Positions 8,675 to 17,798 of a stretch of DNA of 64,000 bases are shown one piece after another (within the stretch, counting starts at the first letter, position 1; every line of letters begins with the position of its first letter). Below the pieces are notes generated by a model that saw only the letters and a list, made by a program, of their open reading frames with translations, did not search any database and was not told the DNA's origin. Source of the DNA: Opitutaceae bacterium (GTDB taxonomy: Bacteria > Verrucomicrobiota > Verrucomicrobiia > Opitutales > Opitutaceae); NCBI GenBank assembly GCA_030648295.1, contig JAUSID010000188.1:54454-118453 (forward strand), written 5' to 3'. A program made the position numbers and the translations under genes.

Positions 8675-8974
8675 TTATTCCGCATCGTAGATCTGGACGC
8701 GGTTCCAGAACGTCTTGAAGCGATCGATGAACACGTGGTGGATCGGATCGAGCTGATAGGCGTCGTGGGCGGCGACGTTCTTGCACAGCACCGTCAGCGC
8801 CACCGAATACGAGTCGTCGATGATCGGCCGCTTTTCGGTTCCCGCCGGAGTGCCGACGTAGATTTTGTCGACCGACTTGATGCCACCGAGCGACTCCACG
8901 CCGCGGCGAAAATCGGCGCGCTGCGCGTCGGTGAGTTCGGGTTTGAGCCAGAAGTAAACGGTGTGGACCAGCAT
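8675..8974 (-). CDS. Dabb family (stress-responsive alpha/beta barrel) protein
   Basis: 99 residues, the usual size of a single Dabb domain. MLVHTVYFWLKPELTDAQ at the start and the later segment around YSVALTVLCKNVAAHDAYQLDP, with HHVFIDRFK, are the family pattern: a dimeric ferredoxin-like barrel, best known from stress-responsive proteins and some small-molecule enzymes. The substrate or role is unknown. It lies just upstream of the NUDIX gene on the same strand. Confidence 0.85.
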   Translation of the reverse strand: MLVHTVYFWLKPELTDAQRADFRRGVESLGGIKSVDKIYVGTPAGTEKRPIIDDSYSVALTVLCKNVAAHDAYQLDPIHHVFIDRFKTFWNRVQIYDAE

Positions 8975-9162
8975 GGGTGTGAAAATGAGTTTCGCCTTTT
9001 GAGTTCAGGGCCGGCGGGGCGCAATCCCAAACCTCGGCATCGGAAAGTCGGACGAAACCGACATCGATTCCCAAGTGAACCGGGGGCTCGGCGACGGGTG
9101 TCCGCGCCGCGGCGTGACTTCGTCCTTGCGGGCTGAAGTTTGCCGGTGGCACGCTTCGGTCC

Positions 9163-10395
9163 GTGTCCGCCGCCCCCGTTCACGATCTGCGTCTGTTATT
9201 CTTGGCGCGGATGTCGCGGATGTTTGGGTACGGAATGCTGGGCGTGGTGCTTGTCTTGTACCTCGTTCGACTAGGGTTCAGCGGCGCACAAATCGGCGTA
9301 CTGCTCTCGCTGACGCTGCTCGGTGATGTGGCGATTTCTCTCTGGCTCACGGCCCGCGCGGATCAATGGGGTCGCCGGAAAACGATGCTCATCGGCGCGG
9401 CGCTCATGGCCGGGAGCGGCGCCACGATGGCGATGAGCGGGAATTTCATCGTTCTTCTCATCGCCGCGACGCTCGGCGTAATCAGCCCAAGCGGCGGCGA
9501 AGCCGGCCCGTTTCAATCGGTCGAACAGGCCTGCCTGGCGCAAGCCGTCACCGACCGCGAGCGAACGCGTTTCTTTGCCTGGTACAACCTCGCCGGTTAT
9601 GTCGCGTCCGCCGTCGGAGCGCTGGCGGTTGGCTGGTTTGTCAGCCGCGGGAATGAACGCGGGTGGGACGATCTCACCGCCTACCAGGTCGTGTTCTTTG
9701 TCTACGGCGCGATCGGGATCCTGCTCGCGCTGCTTGCAACGAGATTGTCCGCCAGCATCGAGGCAGCCGGTGCCCCGACCGCAACGTCGGTTCGCGGCCG
9801 CACGTTTCTCGGGTTGGCCGAATCGCGCGGCCTCGTCCTGCGGCTCAGCGTCCTGTTTGCCCTCGATTCGTTTGGCGGTGGCTTCGTTCTCCAAAGCTTC
9901 ATCGCGTGGTGGTTCCAGCAGAAGTTTGGCGCGGATGAGGCCACGCTGGGCGCCGTTTTCTTCGGCACGAACATGCTGTCCGGATTGTCCGGACTGGTGG
10001 CGGTGCCGCTGGCCCGGCGGATCGGATTGATCGCGACGATGGTTTGGACTCACCTTCCGTCGAACGCACTGATGATGCTGGTGCCGCTGATGCCCACACT
10101 GCCCCTGGCGATCGCGGTTTTGCTTGCCCGACATCTGCTGTCGCAAATGGACGTTCCGACGCGCCAATCATACGTGAATGCAATCGTACCCGCCGCAGAA
10201 CGCTCCGCCGCCAACGGCGTGACGTCGACGGCAAAACAGCTCGGGACTGCCGTCGGGCCACTGGCCGCTGGCGTGTTGTTCGGCAGCGCCGCGGCCAGCG
10301 CACTTCCATTCTTCATCTGCGGGCTCCTGAAGAGCGCATACGACCTGCTGCTCTGGCGCGCATTTTCCACCACCAAGCCGCCCGAAGAACGGTAG
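9163..10395 (+). CDS. Major facilitator superfamily transporter
   Basis: 410 residues with about twelve hydrophobic segments, a polytopic inner-membrane carrier. The cytoplasmic loop motif between helices 2 and 3 (GDVAISLWLTARADQWGRRK) is the MFS A-motif D-x-W/GRRK signature. The large central loop and overall length fit drug/sugar-efflux-like MFS members. GTG 9163 gives an N-terminus directly ahead of helix 1. It is about 115 bases upstream of araF; there is no sign that it belongs to the arabinose operon. Substrate cannot be assigned. Confidence 0.88.
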   Translation: MSAAPVHDLRLLFLARMSRMFGYGMLGVVLVLYLVRLGFSGAQIGVLLSLTLLGDVAISLWLTARADQWGRRKTMLIGAALMAGSGATMAMSGNFIVLLIAATLGVISPSGGEAGPFQSVEQACLAQAVTDRERTRFFAWYNLAGYVASAVGALAVGWFVSRGNERGWDDLTAYQVVFFVYGAIGILLALLATRLSASIEAAGAPTATSVRGRTFLGLAESRGLVLRLSVLFALDSFGGGFVLQSFIAWWFQQKFGADEATLGAVFFGTNMLSGLSGLVAVPLARRIGLIATMVWTHLPSNALMMLVPLMPTLPLAIAVLLARHLLSQMDVPTRQSYVNAIVPAAERSAANGVTSTAKQLGTAVGPLAAGVLFGSAAASALPFFICGLLKSAYDLLLWRAFSTTKPPEER

Positions 10396-10511
10396 CCCGG
10401 TACGGCACATCCACATCAAACGGCTGGCGCGGCGCAGAATGGGCTTGGCCCTTGCGTCAACCTTGCTGATGCATGTCAGCATCCTATCACGTCCGTTGCT
10501 TCTTCCCTGCC

Positions 10512-11549
10512 ATGAAACTGCCTGCTGGTTTTCGTCCCCTGCAACTTTTCGGCTGCCTGATTCTGCTGCTCGGAGGCGGCGGGTGCACCAAAACTCCTGA
10601 CACGGCCGCGGCCGGAAAGGCCGGTGGAACGTCGCAACCGATCAAAATCGGTTTTCTGGTGAAACAGCCCGAGGAGCCGTGGTTCCAGCTCGAATGGAAG
10701 TTCGCGGAAAAGGCGGCCGCCGATCTAAAGTTCAATCTCGTGAAGATCGGCGCGACCGACGGCGAGAAAGTCCTCGCCGCCATCGACAATCTCGCCGCCG
10801 GTGGCGCGCAGGGTTTTGTGATTTGCACGCCCGACACGAAGCTGGGGCCCGCGATTGTCGCGAAGGCGAAGGCGGCAAATCTCAAGCTCATCGCGGTCGA
10901 CGATCAGTTCATCGGCGCCGACGGGCAACCGATGAAAAACGTGCATTACCTCGGCATTTCCGCCCGCAAGATCGGCGAGAGCGTCGGCCAGACGCTCGCG
11001 GCGGAGATGAAGAAACGCGGCTGGAAAGCCGCCGAAACGGCCGTGTGCATGGTCACGTTTGACGAACTCGCCACGGCCAAGGAGCGGACGGATGGCGCGT
11101 CCGACGCGTTGGTCGCGGCCGGATTTCCGCGCGAGAAGATTTTCCGTGCGCCGGTTCGCACCACGGACATTCCTGGATCGTTCGAGGCGTCGAATACGCT
11201 GCTCACGCAAAAGCCTGACGTGAAACGCTGGCTGGTTGGCGGGATGAATGACACCGCGGTGCTCGGCGCCGTCCGCGCGCTGGAGGGTCGGGGCGTGCCG
11301 GTGGAGAATGCAATCGCGGTGGGGATTAATGGCACGGATTGCATCGTTGAATTGGAGAAGGCGAAGCCGACCTCGTTCTACGGTTCGATGCTGCTCTCGG
11401 CCAAGGAGCACGGCTACAAGACCTGCGAGATGCTCCGCCAATGGATCAAGGACGGCGTGGAGCCGCCGCTCGACACGCGCACGGTGGGCACGTTGATCAC
11501 GCGCGAGAATTTCCGCCAGGTCTTGAAAGAGCAGGGTGTGCGGGACTGA
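10512..11549 (+). CDS. araF: L-arabinose-type ABC transporter substrate-binding protein (lipoprotein)
   Basis: 345 residues from ATG 10512. The mature part matches E. coli AraF along its whole length from memory (KIGFLVKQPEEPWFQ, GFVICTPDTKLG, IAVDDQF, GMNDTAVLGAVRA, ITRENF), so L-arabinose or a close aldose is the likely ligand. The N-terminus is a signal peptide ending LLLGGGGC, which places a Cys at residue 25; it is probably a lipoprotein held to a membrane, unlike the soluble periplasmic AraF of enterics. The Gly-rich lipobox is unusual. An upstream in-frame ATG-less extension to 10473 was rejected because it would bury the signal peptide. First gene of araFGH. Confidence 0.9.
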   Translation: MKLPAGFRPLQLFGCLILLLGGGGCTKTPDTAAAGKAGGTSQPIKIGFLVKQPEEPWFQLEWKFAEKAAADLKFNLVKIGATDGEKVLAAIDNLAAGGAQGFVICTPDTKLGPAIVAKAKAANLKLIAVDDQFIGADGQPMKNVHYLGISARKIGESVGQTLAAEMKKRGWKAAETAVCMVTFDELATAKERTDGASDALVAAGFPREKIFRAPVRTTDIPGSFEASNTLLTQKPDVKRWLVGGMNDTAVLGAVRALEGRGVPVENAIAVGINGTDCIVELEKAKPTSFYGSMLLSAKEHGYKTCEMLRQWIKDGVEPPLDTRTVGTLITRENFRQVLKEQGVRD

Positions 11550-11572
11550 GCGCACGATTCACATGCATCTGA

Positions 11573-11821
11573 GGTCCTTGGTCTCTAGCCCGCATTTTTC
11601 ACACTTGAAATGGTCTTCACCCGTGTCTGACCGCCAACATCCCCATGTTCCGGCGAGCGCCCCGCGTTCATGCGGGCTAAAGGCAAAACCGCAGAGCGGT
11701 TTTGCCCTTAGCCGGGAAATCGTGGAGCGCGCGCCGTCGCACGGCACAAGCGAACACACTGTGCGTTCGCAGCGGAGCAGAGGGTGAAATTTCCCGGCTA
11801 GTCCCTGGTCTCTGGTCCCCT
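11573..11821. repeat. Structured repeat element between araF and araG
   Basis: The 275-base gap between araF and araG holds nested inverted repeats and no credible ORF. TAGCCCGC (11586) pairs with GCGGGCTA (11672). A near-perfect hairpin at 11682-11706 has arms GGCAAAACCGC/GCGGTTTTGCC with loop AGA, and extends to 11677-11711 with one mismatch. AGCCGGGAAAT (11710-11720) pairs with ATTTCCCGGCT (11789-11799). Directly before the araG ATG are three heptads of the type GTCYCTG (11801-11821), with two more near 11575. It could stabilise the araF transcript or reduce read-through into araG; both roles are inference. Confidence 0.7.
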
Positions 11822-11824
11822 GTC

Positions 11825-13342
11825 ATGCCTGCCCCTGCTCTCGCGTTCCACGGCATGTCGATGGAATTCCCGGGCGTGAAGGCGCTGCAGGAGGTCTCGT
11901 TCGAGGTGCACGCGGGTTCGATTCACGCCTTGATGGGTGAGAACGGCGCGGGCAAATCGACGCTGCTGAAGATTCTCAGCGGAGCCCACCATCCATCGGG
12001 AGGATCAATCGCGGTGGATGGCCGGCGGGTGGAATTCATCACCACGGCGGATGCGCTGCGCGCCGGCGTGGCCGTGATTTACCAGGAACTGCATCTCGTC
12101 CCCGAGATGACGGTCGCGGAAAATCTCTTTCTCGGGCACTTGCCCCAGCGGCTCGGGCTCGTCGATCGGAATGAACTCGCCGCCGCGGCACACCGGCAGC
12201 TCGAATTCATCGGCGAACCGCTCGATCCCGCGACGAAACTCGGCCGGCTGCCGCTGGCCCAGCGTCAGATGGTGGAAATTGCCAAGGCGCTGACGCGGGG
12301 CGCGCGCATCATCGCGTTCGACGAGCCAACGAGCAGCCTGTCCGATCGCGAGGTGCGCCGGCTCGTCACCATTATTCGCGAGCTCAAGACACGCGGGTGC
12401 GCCATCCTGTACGTTTCGCACCGCATCGAGGAAATCTTCACCCTCTGCGATCGCATCACGATCTTGCGCGACGGAAAACATGTGGAAACGGCCGCGCTCG
12501 AGAACTTGACGCGGGATCAGGTCGTACACCGGATGGTCGGACGCGAGCTGGCGGATATTTATGGGTACATGCCGCGGCCAACCTCCGGCGATGGATTGAC
12601 GATCGAAGGGCTGCTCGGCCCAGGACTCGCGGCGCCATTGTCGTTGCACGCGGAAGCGGGTGAAATTTTCGGGATTTTCGGATTGGTGGGCGCAGGACGC
12701 ACCGAGCTCCTGCGGTTGATTTTTGGCGCCACGCCAAGGAGCGGCGGGCGGATCCTGGTGCGCGGCCAGCCGGTTGAAATCGCATCGCCCCGCGACGCGA
12801 TTGAGGCGGGCATCATGCTGTGCCCGGAGGATCGGAAAAAAGACGGCATCGTTCCCGTCCGCTCCGTCTTGGAAAACATCAATCTGAGCGCGCGCCGGCG
12901 GAACGCGCGCGCCGGCGTATTAATCAACGAAAGCTGGGAGCGTGGAAACGCGCAAAAGTGGATCGATCAGTTGCGCGTGCGGACGCCATCGGCGCGGCAA
13001 TTGATCCGGAACCTCTCCGGCGGCAATCAGCAGAAGGTAATCCTCGGCCGCTGGCTCTCCGAGAACATCAAGGTGATCCTGTTCGACGAACCGACACGCG
13101 GCATCGATGTCGGCGCGAAGAGCGAAATCTACCAGCTGATGCAGAGCCTCGCCCGCGACGGCGTGTGCGTTGTCATGGTGTCGAGCGAACTGCCGGAGGT
13201 TCTCGGCGTCTCCGACCGCATTGCCGTGATGCGGCAGGGCCGGATCGCCGCCATGGTCGAACGCGGCGAAGCGAACGAGGAGAAATTGCTGAAGCTGGCG
13301 CTCCCGCTCGAAACCAGTGCAGCCACACCGGACATCAATTGA
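11825..13342 (+). CDS. araG: L-arabinose-type ABC transporter ATP-binding protein
   Basis: 505 residues (E. coli AraG has 504). Two tandem ABC domains: the first has GENGAGKST, a degenerate signature and FDEPTSSLS, and the second has the LSGGNQQK signature and FDEPTRGIDVGAK. The signature stretch IYQELHLVPEMTVAEN and the CPEDRK motif are typical of monosaccharide (CUT2) importers and match AraG closely. It energises uptake through AraH. ATG 11825 is chosen because it gives the family N-terminus; the upstream open frame is the repeat element. Confidence 0.92.
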   Translation: MPAPALAFHGMSMEFPGVKALQEVSFEVHAGSIHALMGENGAGKSTLLKILSGAHHPSGGSIAVDGRRVEFITTADALRAGVAVIYQELHLVPEMTVAENLFLGHLPQRLGLVDRNELAAAAHRQLEFIGEPLDPATKLGRLPLAQRQMVEIAKALTRGARIIAFDEPTSSLSDREVRRLVTIIRELKTRGCAILYVSHRIEEIFTLCDRITILRDGKHVETAALENLTRDQVVHRMVGRELADIYGYMPRPTSGDGLTIEGLLGPGLAAPLSLHAEAGEIFGIFGLVGAGRTELLRLIFGATPRSGGRILVRGQPVEIASPRDAIEAGIMLCPEDRKKDGIVPVRSVLENINLSARRRNARAGVLINESWERGNAQKWIDQLRVRTPSARQLIRNLSGGNQQKVILGRWLSENIKVILFDEPTRGIDVGAKSEIYQLMQSLARDGVCVVMVSSELPEVLGVSDRIAVMRQGRIAAMVERGEANEEKLLKLALPLETSAATPDIN

Positions 13343-13383
13343 TCCGCGGCGAATAAACGACGACCGCGCGGCCACTCTCGACG

Positions 13384-14358
13384 ATGAAAGATCCAACGGT
13401 TCCGGCAGCGCGACACCCGACAGCGATCGGCGAATTTTTCGACCGTGCCGGCATGTTGGTTGTGCTCGCGATCCTTTTCATCGGATGCTCGGTGTTCGTC
13501 GAAAATTTCCTGTCGCTCGCGAACATGAAGGGCCTCGCGCTCGCAGTCTCCATGACGGGGATGGTCGCGTGCACGATGCTGTTCTGCCTGGCAGCGGGTG
13601 ATTTCGACCTGTCAATCGGATCCGTCGTCGCCTGTGCCGGAGTCATCGCCGCGGTCGTTATGAACAGGACCGGCAGCATCACCGTGGGCATCGCCACGGC
13701 ACTCGCGTTCGGCGCGGTCGTCGGTGTGGTGAACGGTTTCGTGGTCGCGAAACTGAAAATCAACGCGCTGATCACCACGCTGGCTTCGATGCAAATCGTG
13801 CGTGGGCTGGGCTTCATCGTTTCCGGCGGCTCGGCGGTCGGAATCGGCCACGAGGCTTTTTTTGTGCTGGGCAACTCCACCGTGCTCGGGATTCCGACGC
13901 CGATCTGGATCACGGCAGCGTGCTTCGCGGTTTTCGGCTTCCTCCTCAATCGAACGGTATTCGGACGTGACACGCTCGCGGTCGGCGGCAATGCGGAAGC
14001 GGCCCATCTGGCGGGCATCGCGGTCGAGCGCGTGAAGATCGTGATTTTCACGGCGCAAGGTTTGATGGCCGCGTTCGCCGGAATCGTGCTGGCGTCACGC
14101 GTCACGAGTGGCCAGCCGAACACATCGGTCGGTTTCGAACTCGAGGTCATCTCCGCCTGCGTACTGGGAGGCGTGTCCCTGACCGGCGGCATCGGCAACA
14201 TGGGATTCGTGATCGCGGGCGTGCTCATCATGGGCATCGTCCAGAACGCGATGAACCTGATGAACGTGCCGACATTCTACCAGTATGTCGCGCGCGGCAC
14301 GATCCTCCTCGCCGCCGTGCTCTTCGATCGCTGGAAGCGGCGGAATCAGCCGGTCTGA
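13384..14358 (+). CDS. araH: L-arabinose-type ABC transporter permease
   Basis: 324 residues, about ten hydrophobic helices, CUT2-class inner-membrane permease. Segments FDRAGMLVVLAILF, ACTMLFCLAAGDFDLSIGSV, AKLKINALITTLASMQIVRG and ACVLGGVSLTGGIGN match E. coli AraH nearly throughout. It begins 41 bases after araG and completes araFGH. No araBAD, araC or other catabolic gene is nearby, so metabolism and regulation must be encoded elsewhere. A dispersed GC repeat follows the stop immediately. Confidence 0.92.
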   Translation: MKDPTVPAARHPTAIGEFFDRAGMLVVLAILFIGCSVFVENFLSLANMKGLALAVSMTGMVACTMLFCLAAGDFDLSIGSVVACAGVIAAVVMNRTGSITVGIATALAFGAVVGVVNGFVVAKLKINALITTLASMQIVRGLGFIVSGGSAVGIGHEAFFVLGNSTVLGIPTPIWITAACFAVFGFLLNRTVFGRDTLAVGGNAEAAHLAGIAVERVKIVIFTAQGLMAAFAGIVLASRVTSGQPNTSVGFELEVISACVLGGVSLTGGIGNMGFVIAGVLIMGIVQNAMNLMNVPTFYQYVARGTILLAAVLFDRWKRRNQPV

Positions 14359-14359
14359 C

Positions 14360-14384
14360 CTGGGAGCGCGGGCGTCCCGCCCGC
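14360..14384. repeat. Dispersed GC-rich repeat after araH
   Basis: A second copy of the CTGGGAGCGCGGGCGTC repeat followed by CCGCCCGC, placed between the convergent araH and alpha/beta hydrolase genes. The GCGGGCG/CGCCCGC stem could end transcripts from both sides, though no T-run follows. Confidence 0.75.
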
Positions 14385-14425
14385 AATGGACTGACGCGCG
14401 ATCCGGTAGCCAGGAGCTCAGCCCG

Positions 14426-15229
14426 CTACTTCGCCGCGAGTTCGCTGAACTCGCGCAGGGCACGCCAGAACGCCGCATCCGCCGCGATGAGGAAGTCGTT
14501 GTGCCCCGCGTTTTCAACGAACAGCGACCGCTTCGGTTCGCTCGCGGCGGCAAACAACGCGAGGCCGTGATGGAACGGAATCACCGCGTCGCGCTGACCA
14601 TGCATGACCAGTACGGGACAACCGACGCGCGGCAGTTTTCGTTCACTTTCGAAAAGATCCGAGGGCAGCAAGCGCCAGCGTGTCATCACCCGGAACACGC
14701 TCGTAAATGTGCTCTGCAAAATCAGGCCCGCCACGCGTTCCTCCGTCGCCATCTGCACGGCGGGGCCGCCGCCAAGCGAGCGACCAAGGATCAGTGTGCG
14801 ATTGGCCGGCACTTTGAGTTCGTCGCGGAGATGATGGCGGACAGCGCGCGCCGCCGTGTTTAGCGCCGACTCGGACGGCTTGCCCGAGCTGACGCCGTAT
14901 CCAGGATAATCGAACGCAACCACGCCGTAGCCCGCCTGGTGCAGCATGCGCAGGAACGGCTCGATGTCGCCCAGCGCCTCGGCGTTGCCGTGAAAGAACC
15001 AGATGGTGAACCGCGCCGGTGGACTCGGCAAATGGACGACCGCGATCTCGTTGCCAGTGTCGTCGGTGATTTTCCGGGTGCCGTCGACGAGTCGCCGCGA
15101 AGCGACGTCGGGATAGTAGAGCATCCGCTCAGCCAGAAAACGCGCGCCAATCATGGCAGAAAGAAAAACAACCGCCGCGAAGATGACGGAAGTCCTAAGC
15201 AGCCGCCACCACCATCGGGCCGGTGTCAT
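14426..15229 (-). CDS. Alpha/beta hydrolase, membrane-anchored (ABHD13/Bem46-like)
   Basis: 267 residues. One N-terminal transmembrane helix (about 10-32) anchors an alpha/beta hydrolase domain. The oxyanion region is FFHGNAE, the nucleophile elbow GRSLGGG (Ser), the acid lies in HGQRDAVIP (Asp) and the base in NAGHND (His). That is a full Ser-Asp-His triad. FDYPGYGVSSG is typical of the ABHD13/Bem46-like group. The substrate is unknown. It starts 8 bases after the ACT gene ends, so the two are probably one transcript. Confidence 0.87.
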   Translation of the reverse strand: MTPARWWWRLLRTSVIFAAVVFLSAMIGARFLAERMLYYPDVASRRLVDGTRKITDDTGNEIAVVHLPSPPARFTIWFFHGNAEALGDIEPFLRMLHQAGYGVVAFDYPGYGVSSGKPSESALNTAARAVRHHLRDELKVPANRTLILGRSLGGGPAVQMATEERVAGLILQSTFTSVFRVMTRWRLLPSDLFESERKLPRVGCPVLVMHGQRDAVIPFHHGLALFAAASEPKRSLFVENAGHNDFLIAADAAFWRALREFSELAAK

Positions 15230-15237
15230 GGTTGCAG

Positions 15238-15624
15238 TCAGCCGATTCGGGTGTGCCCGGCGGCGGTCAGCACCGACATCGCGTCCTCGAACCCATCGGT
15301 CTTCACGAGAAAATAATCGGTATCATACGTGGCAATCGACAGCAGGCTGATGCCCGCGCGTGCGAGCGGAGTCGCGAGCGAGGCGAGCACGCCGGTCGCG
15401 GTGAAGGGAAAAGGCCCGACGAGTTTGAGCACGCGCCAGTCGCGCTCGGCGCGAATCCCCACGGGGACTTGCTCGGCGGGGCAAATGATCGCGAGTTCGT
15501 CATCGGTCAGCGTGATATTCACGAAGGGGCCCGCCGCCCAGGCCGGCACAGCCGCATCGGCCGGGAGGCGGCAGACGGCATACAATCCCGGCAAAGCGCG
15601 GAAACGATGGCCGTGCGATTTCAC
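15238..15624 (-). CDS. ACT domain protein
   Basis: 128 residues from GTG 15624. It resembles the paired-ACT family annotated as 'ACT domain-containing protein' (CASTOR-like): PGLYAVCRLP near the start, then LTDDELAIICPAEQVP, and a second half (GPFPFTATGVLASLATPLARAGISLLSIATYDTDYFLVK, here in segments) that is a clear ACT ligand-binding fold. It probably binds an amino acid as a small regulatory protein. No fused catalytic domain is present. Confidence 0.8.
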   Translation of the reverse strand: MKSHGHRFRALPGLYAVCRLPADAAVPAWAAGPFVNITLTDDELAIICPAEQVPVGIRAERDWRVLKLVGPFPFTATGVLASLATPLARAGISLLSIATYDTDYFLVKTDGFEDAMSVLTAAGHTRIG

Positions 15625-15704
15625 TCGGCCAAGGAAACGCCAGCGCAGCCGCGTGGCGCAAGCAGATGTTGGGGTGCGCCAGCCGTGGAACCGCCGGTGG
15701 AGGT

Positions 15705-17798
15705 TTACGGCGCCGGCGGCATCGCGCGGCCGGTGAGCCGCGAGAGATTGTTTCGCGCGTCGGAGTAGCCGGGGTCGAGTTCGATCGCGCGTTCGAAATG
15801 ACGCTGCGCTTCCTCGCGGCGGCCGCCCTGCGCGAGCGCAATCGCGAGATTGTTATGCGCGATCGCGGAGCGCGGCTCCAGCGCGAGTGCGGCCTCGTAA
15901 TGGCGGATGGCGGCGGGCAATTGCTCGGCCGAGCGGGCATATAGCAGTCCGAGATTGATGTGAGCCTTCACGTAATCCGGTTTCAGTTTCAGCGCCGCCT
16001 CGTAATGGCGGACGGCCTCGGTCTTTCGCTCCGGGATGCGGGAAAGATTGTTCGCAAGATTGAAATGCGCTTCGGGCAAATCGGATTTCAGCTGCACCGC
16101 GATTTCGCCGTGGCGGATCGCTTCCTGAAGCCGATCTGGAATGCCGCCGAGGACGACACCGAGGTCGGAGTGCGCCCGCGCGTTTTGCGGATTAAGCCGC
16201 ACGACCGCTTCATACTGCACAATGGCGTCGGCGCGGCGCGCTGGCATGGCCGCCAGCGCGATCGCCAGATTGTGCCGGGCCTCCTCGAAGTTCGGCCGTG
16301 CCTGAAGCACCGCTTCGAACTGGCGGATGGCCTCGGGCATTCGTTCCGGAACCCTGGCCAGCGCCTTGCCGAGATTGTAGCGCGTGTCGACGAGACCGGG
16401 ATTCGTTTCGAGCGCTCGCTCGTAATGTTCAATGGCGTCCGCCGGCCGCCCCGCATCGACGAGCAGGACGCCGAGATTGTTGTGCGCGAGCACGGACTTG
16501 GGATTCGTCTTCAGCGTCGCCCGCCACAGTGTCTCGTCGTCAGCGAAGATCCGCGCGTGACGCCAACCGAGGATCGAGAACGAGACCAGAATCGCCGCGG
16601 TCGCGGTCGTAGCCATTCGCCAAAGCAACGCCGTCGATTCGAGTCGGTTTGCGGCGGTGGCGATCGCCGCCCCGGCCAGAGTCAACAGCCCCATGCTCGC
16701 GAGATACTGGAAATGATCCGCGACAAACGAGTACCGGAAGAAGTAGACGTTGAAGAAACCGAGCACCGGGAAAAGCAGCGCGACGTGGTATGCGACGGCA
16801 AAGAAGACGCCGCGCCAGACCGGGCTGTGTTTGAATGCCAGATACGCGAGACCAGCGATGCCTCCGACGGCGGCGCCAGCCGGAAGCCACGACACGAGGC
16901 GGCCGCTCTCAATCGTCCATCGCGGGTAGATGAAGCTCAATGGGTACGGCCACAGGAGTTTTCCCGCGTAGAACCAGACCGCGCGCCCGGCGATGATGAT
17001 CCGCTCCGCCGGACTTTGGTCCCACTCGCCGCCCACGGCGTGATGATGCACGCGCTGTTCCCAGATCGCCCACCCGCTCGTCGCGACCGCCAGGACGAAG
17101 AAAGGCGCGAGCCACCGCGCATCGCGCCACTGCACCCGGCCACGCCGCCACCAGCACACGAGACCAAGCGCCACCGGCAGCATGACGGTCGAGGGTTTGC
17201 TCAACATGGCAGCCAGCGCGCACACCAGCGCCGCCGCGTAATCACCGCCGGACCGTTGCGCCGGTTCTTCCGGATCGAGCCAGCGGGTGGCAAACCAGAT
17301 TGAGCCGAGAAAAAAGACTCCCGACTGCGTGTTGATGATTTCGGAAACCCAGGCGACCGATTCGACCTGGACCGGGTGAAGCCCCCACAAGGCAGCGCCC
17401 ACCCATGCCCCCGGAACGCGCAAGCGGCGCAGGACTGCCCACAGCAGCAACGTGCACGCGACGTGCAGCACGATGCCGACGAGGTGAAACACCAGCGGAT
17501 CCAAGCCAAAAACCTTGTGCAGTGCCCAGAACGTCGTGAGCACGAGCGGAAAATAATTTGCCGCCGATGTCGTCCATACCTCCTTCAGACCCAGCGGGCC
17601 GACAATGCTCGGATGCGCCGTGAGGTGCGCGTCGTCGTCCCAAATGAAACGTGCATCCCAAGTAGGCTGATACACCGCCAGGATCGCGAGCGCGAGCGCC
17701 AGTCCGGCCCAAAGGCAGCGACGCGTCACCGGCGAATCTCCACGCCGGGTTGCAGCCGTCGGGTCGATGACCAGATCGCGCTGCCGCCGCTCACTCAT
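15705..17798 (-). CDS. TMTC-like membrane protein with C-terminal TPR repeats
   Basis: 697 residues. The N-terminal 400 residues are polytopic and carry the TMTC/protein O-mannosyltransferase-like pattern: FIWDDDAHLT in the first periplasmic loop (an acidic motif as in GT-C glycosyltransferases) and LHPVQVESVAWVSE. The C-terminal 270 residues hold about eight tetratricopeptide repeats (for example AIEHYERALETNPGLVDTRY and AIRHYEAALALEPRSAIAHN). A GT-C role with a protein-binding TPR tail is plausible; acceptor and donor are unknown. Its start overlaps the hisS stop by 4 bases, so translation is probably coupled. Confidence 0.85.
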   Translation of the reverse strand: MSERRQRDLVIDPTAATRRGDSPVTRRCLWAGLALALAILAVYQPTWDARFIWDDDAHLTAHPSIVGPLGLKEVWTTSAANYFPLVLTTFWALHKVFGLDPLVFHLVGIVLHVACTLLLWAVLRRLRVPGAWVGAALWGLHPVQVESVAWVSEIINTQSGVFFLGSIWFATRWLDPEEPAQRSGGDYAAALVCALAAMLSKPSTVMLPVALGLVCWWRRGRVQWRDARWLAPFFVLAVATSGWAIWEQRVHHHAVGGEWDQSPAERIIIAGRAVWFYAGKLLWPYPLSFIYPRWTIESGRLVSWLPAGAAVGGIAGLAYLAFKHSPVWRGVFFAVAYHVALLFPVLGFFNVYFFRYSFVADHFQYLASMGLLTLAGAAIATAANRLESTALLWRMATTATAAILVSFSILGWRHARIFADDETLWRATLKTNPKSVLAHNNLGVLLVDAGRPADAIEHYERALETNPGLVDTRYNLGKALARVPERMPEAIRQFEAVLQARPNFEEARHNLAIALAAMPARRADAIVQYEAVVRLNPQNARAHSDLGVVLGGIPDRLQEAIRHGEIAVQLKSDLPEAHFNLANNLSRIPERKTEAVRHYEAALKLKPDYVKAHINLGLLYARSAEQLPAAIRHYEAALALEPRSAIAHNNLAIALAQGGRREEAQRHFERAIELDPGYSDARNNLSRLTGRAMPPAP

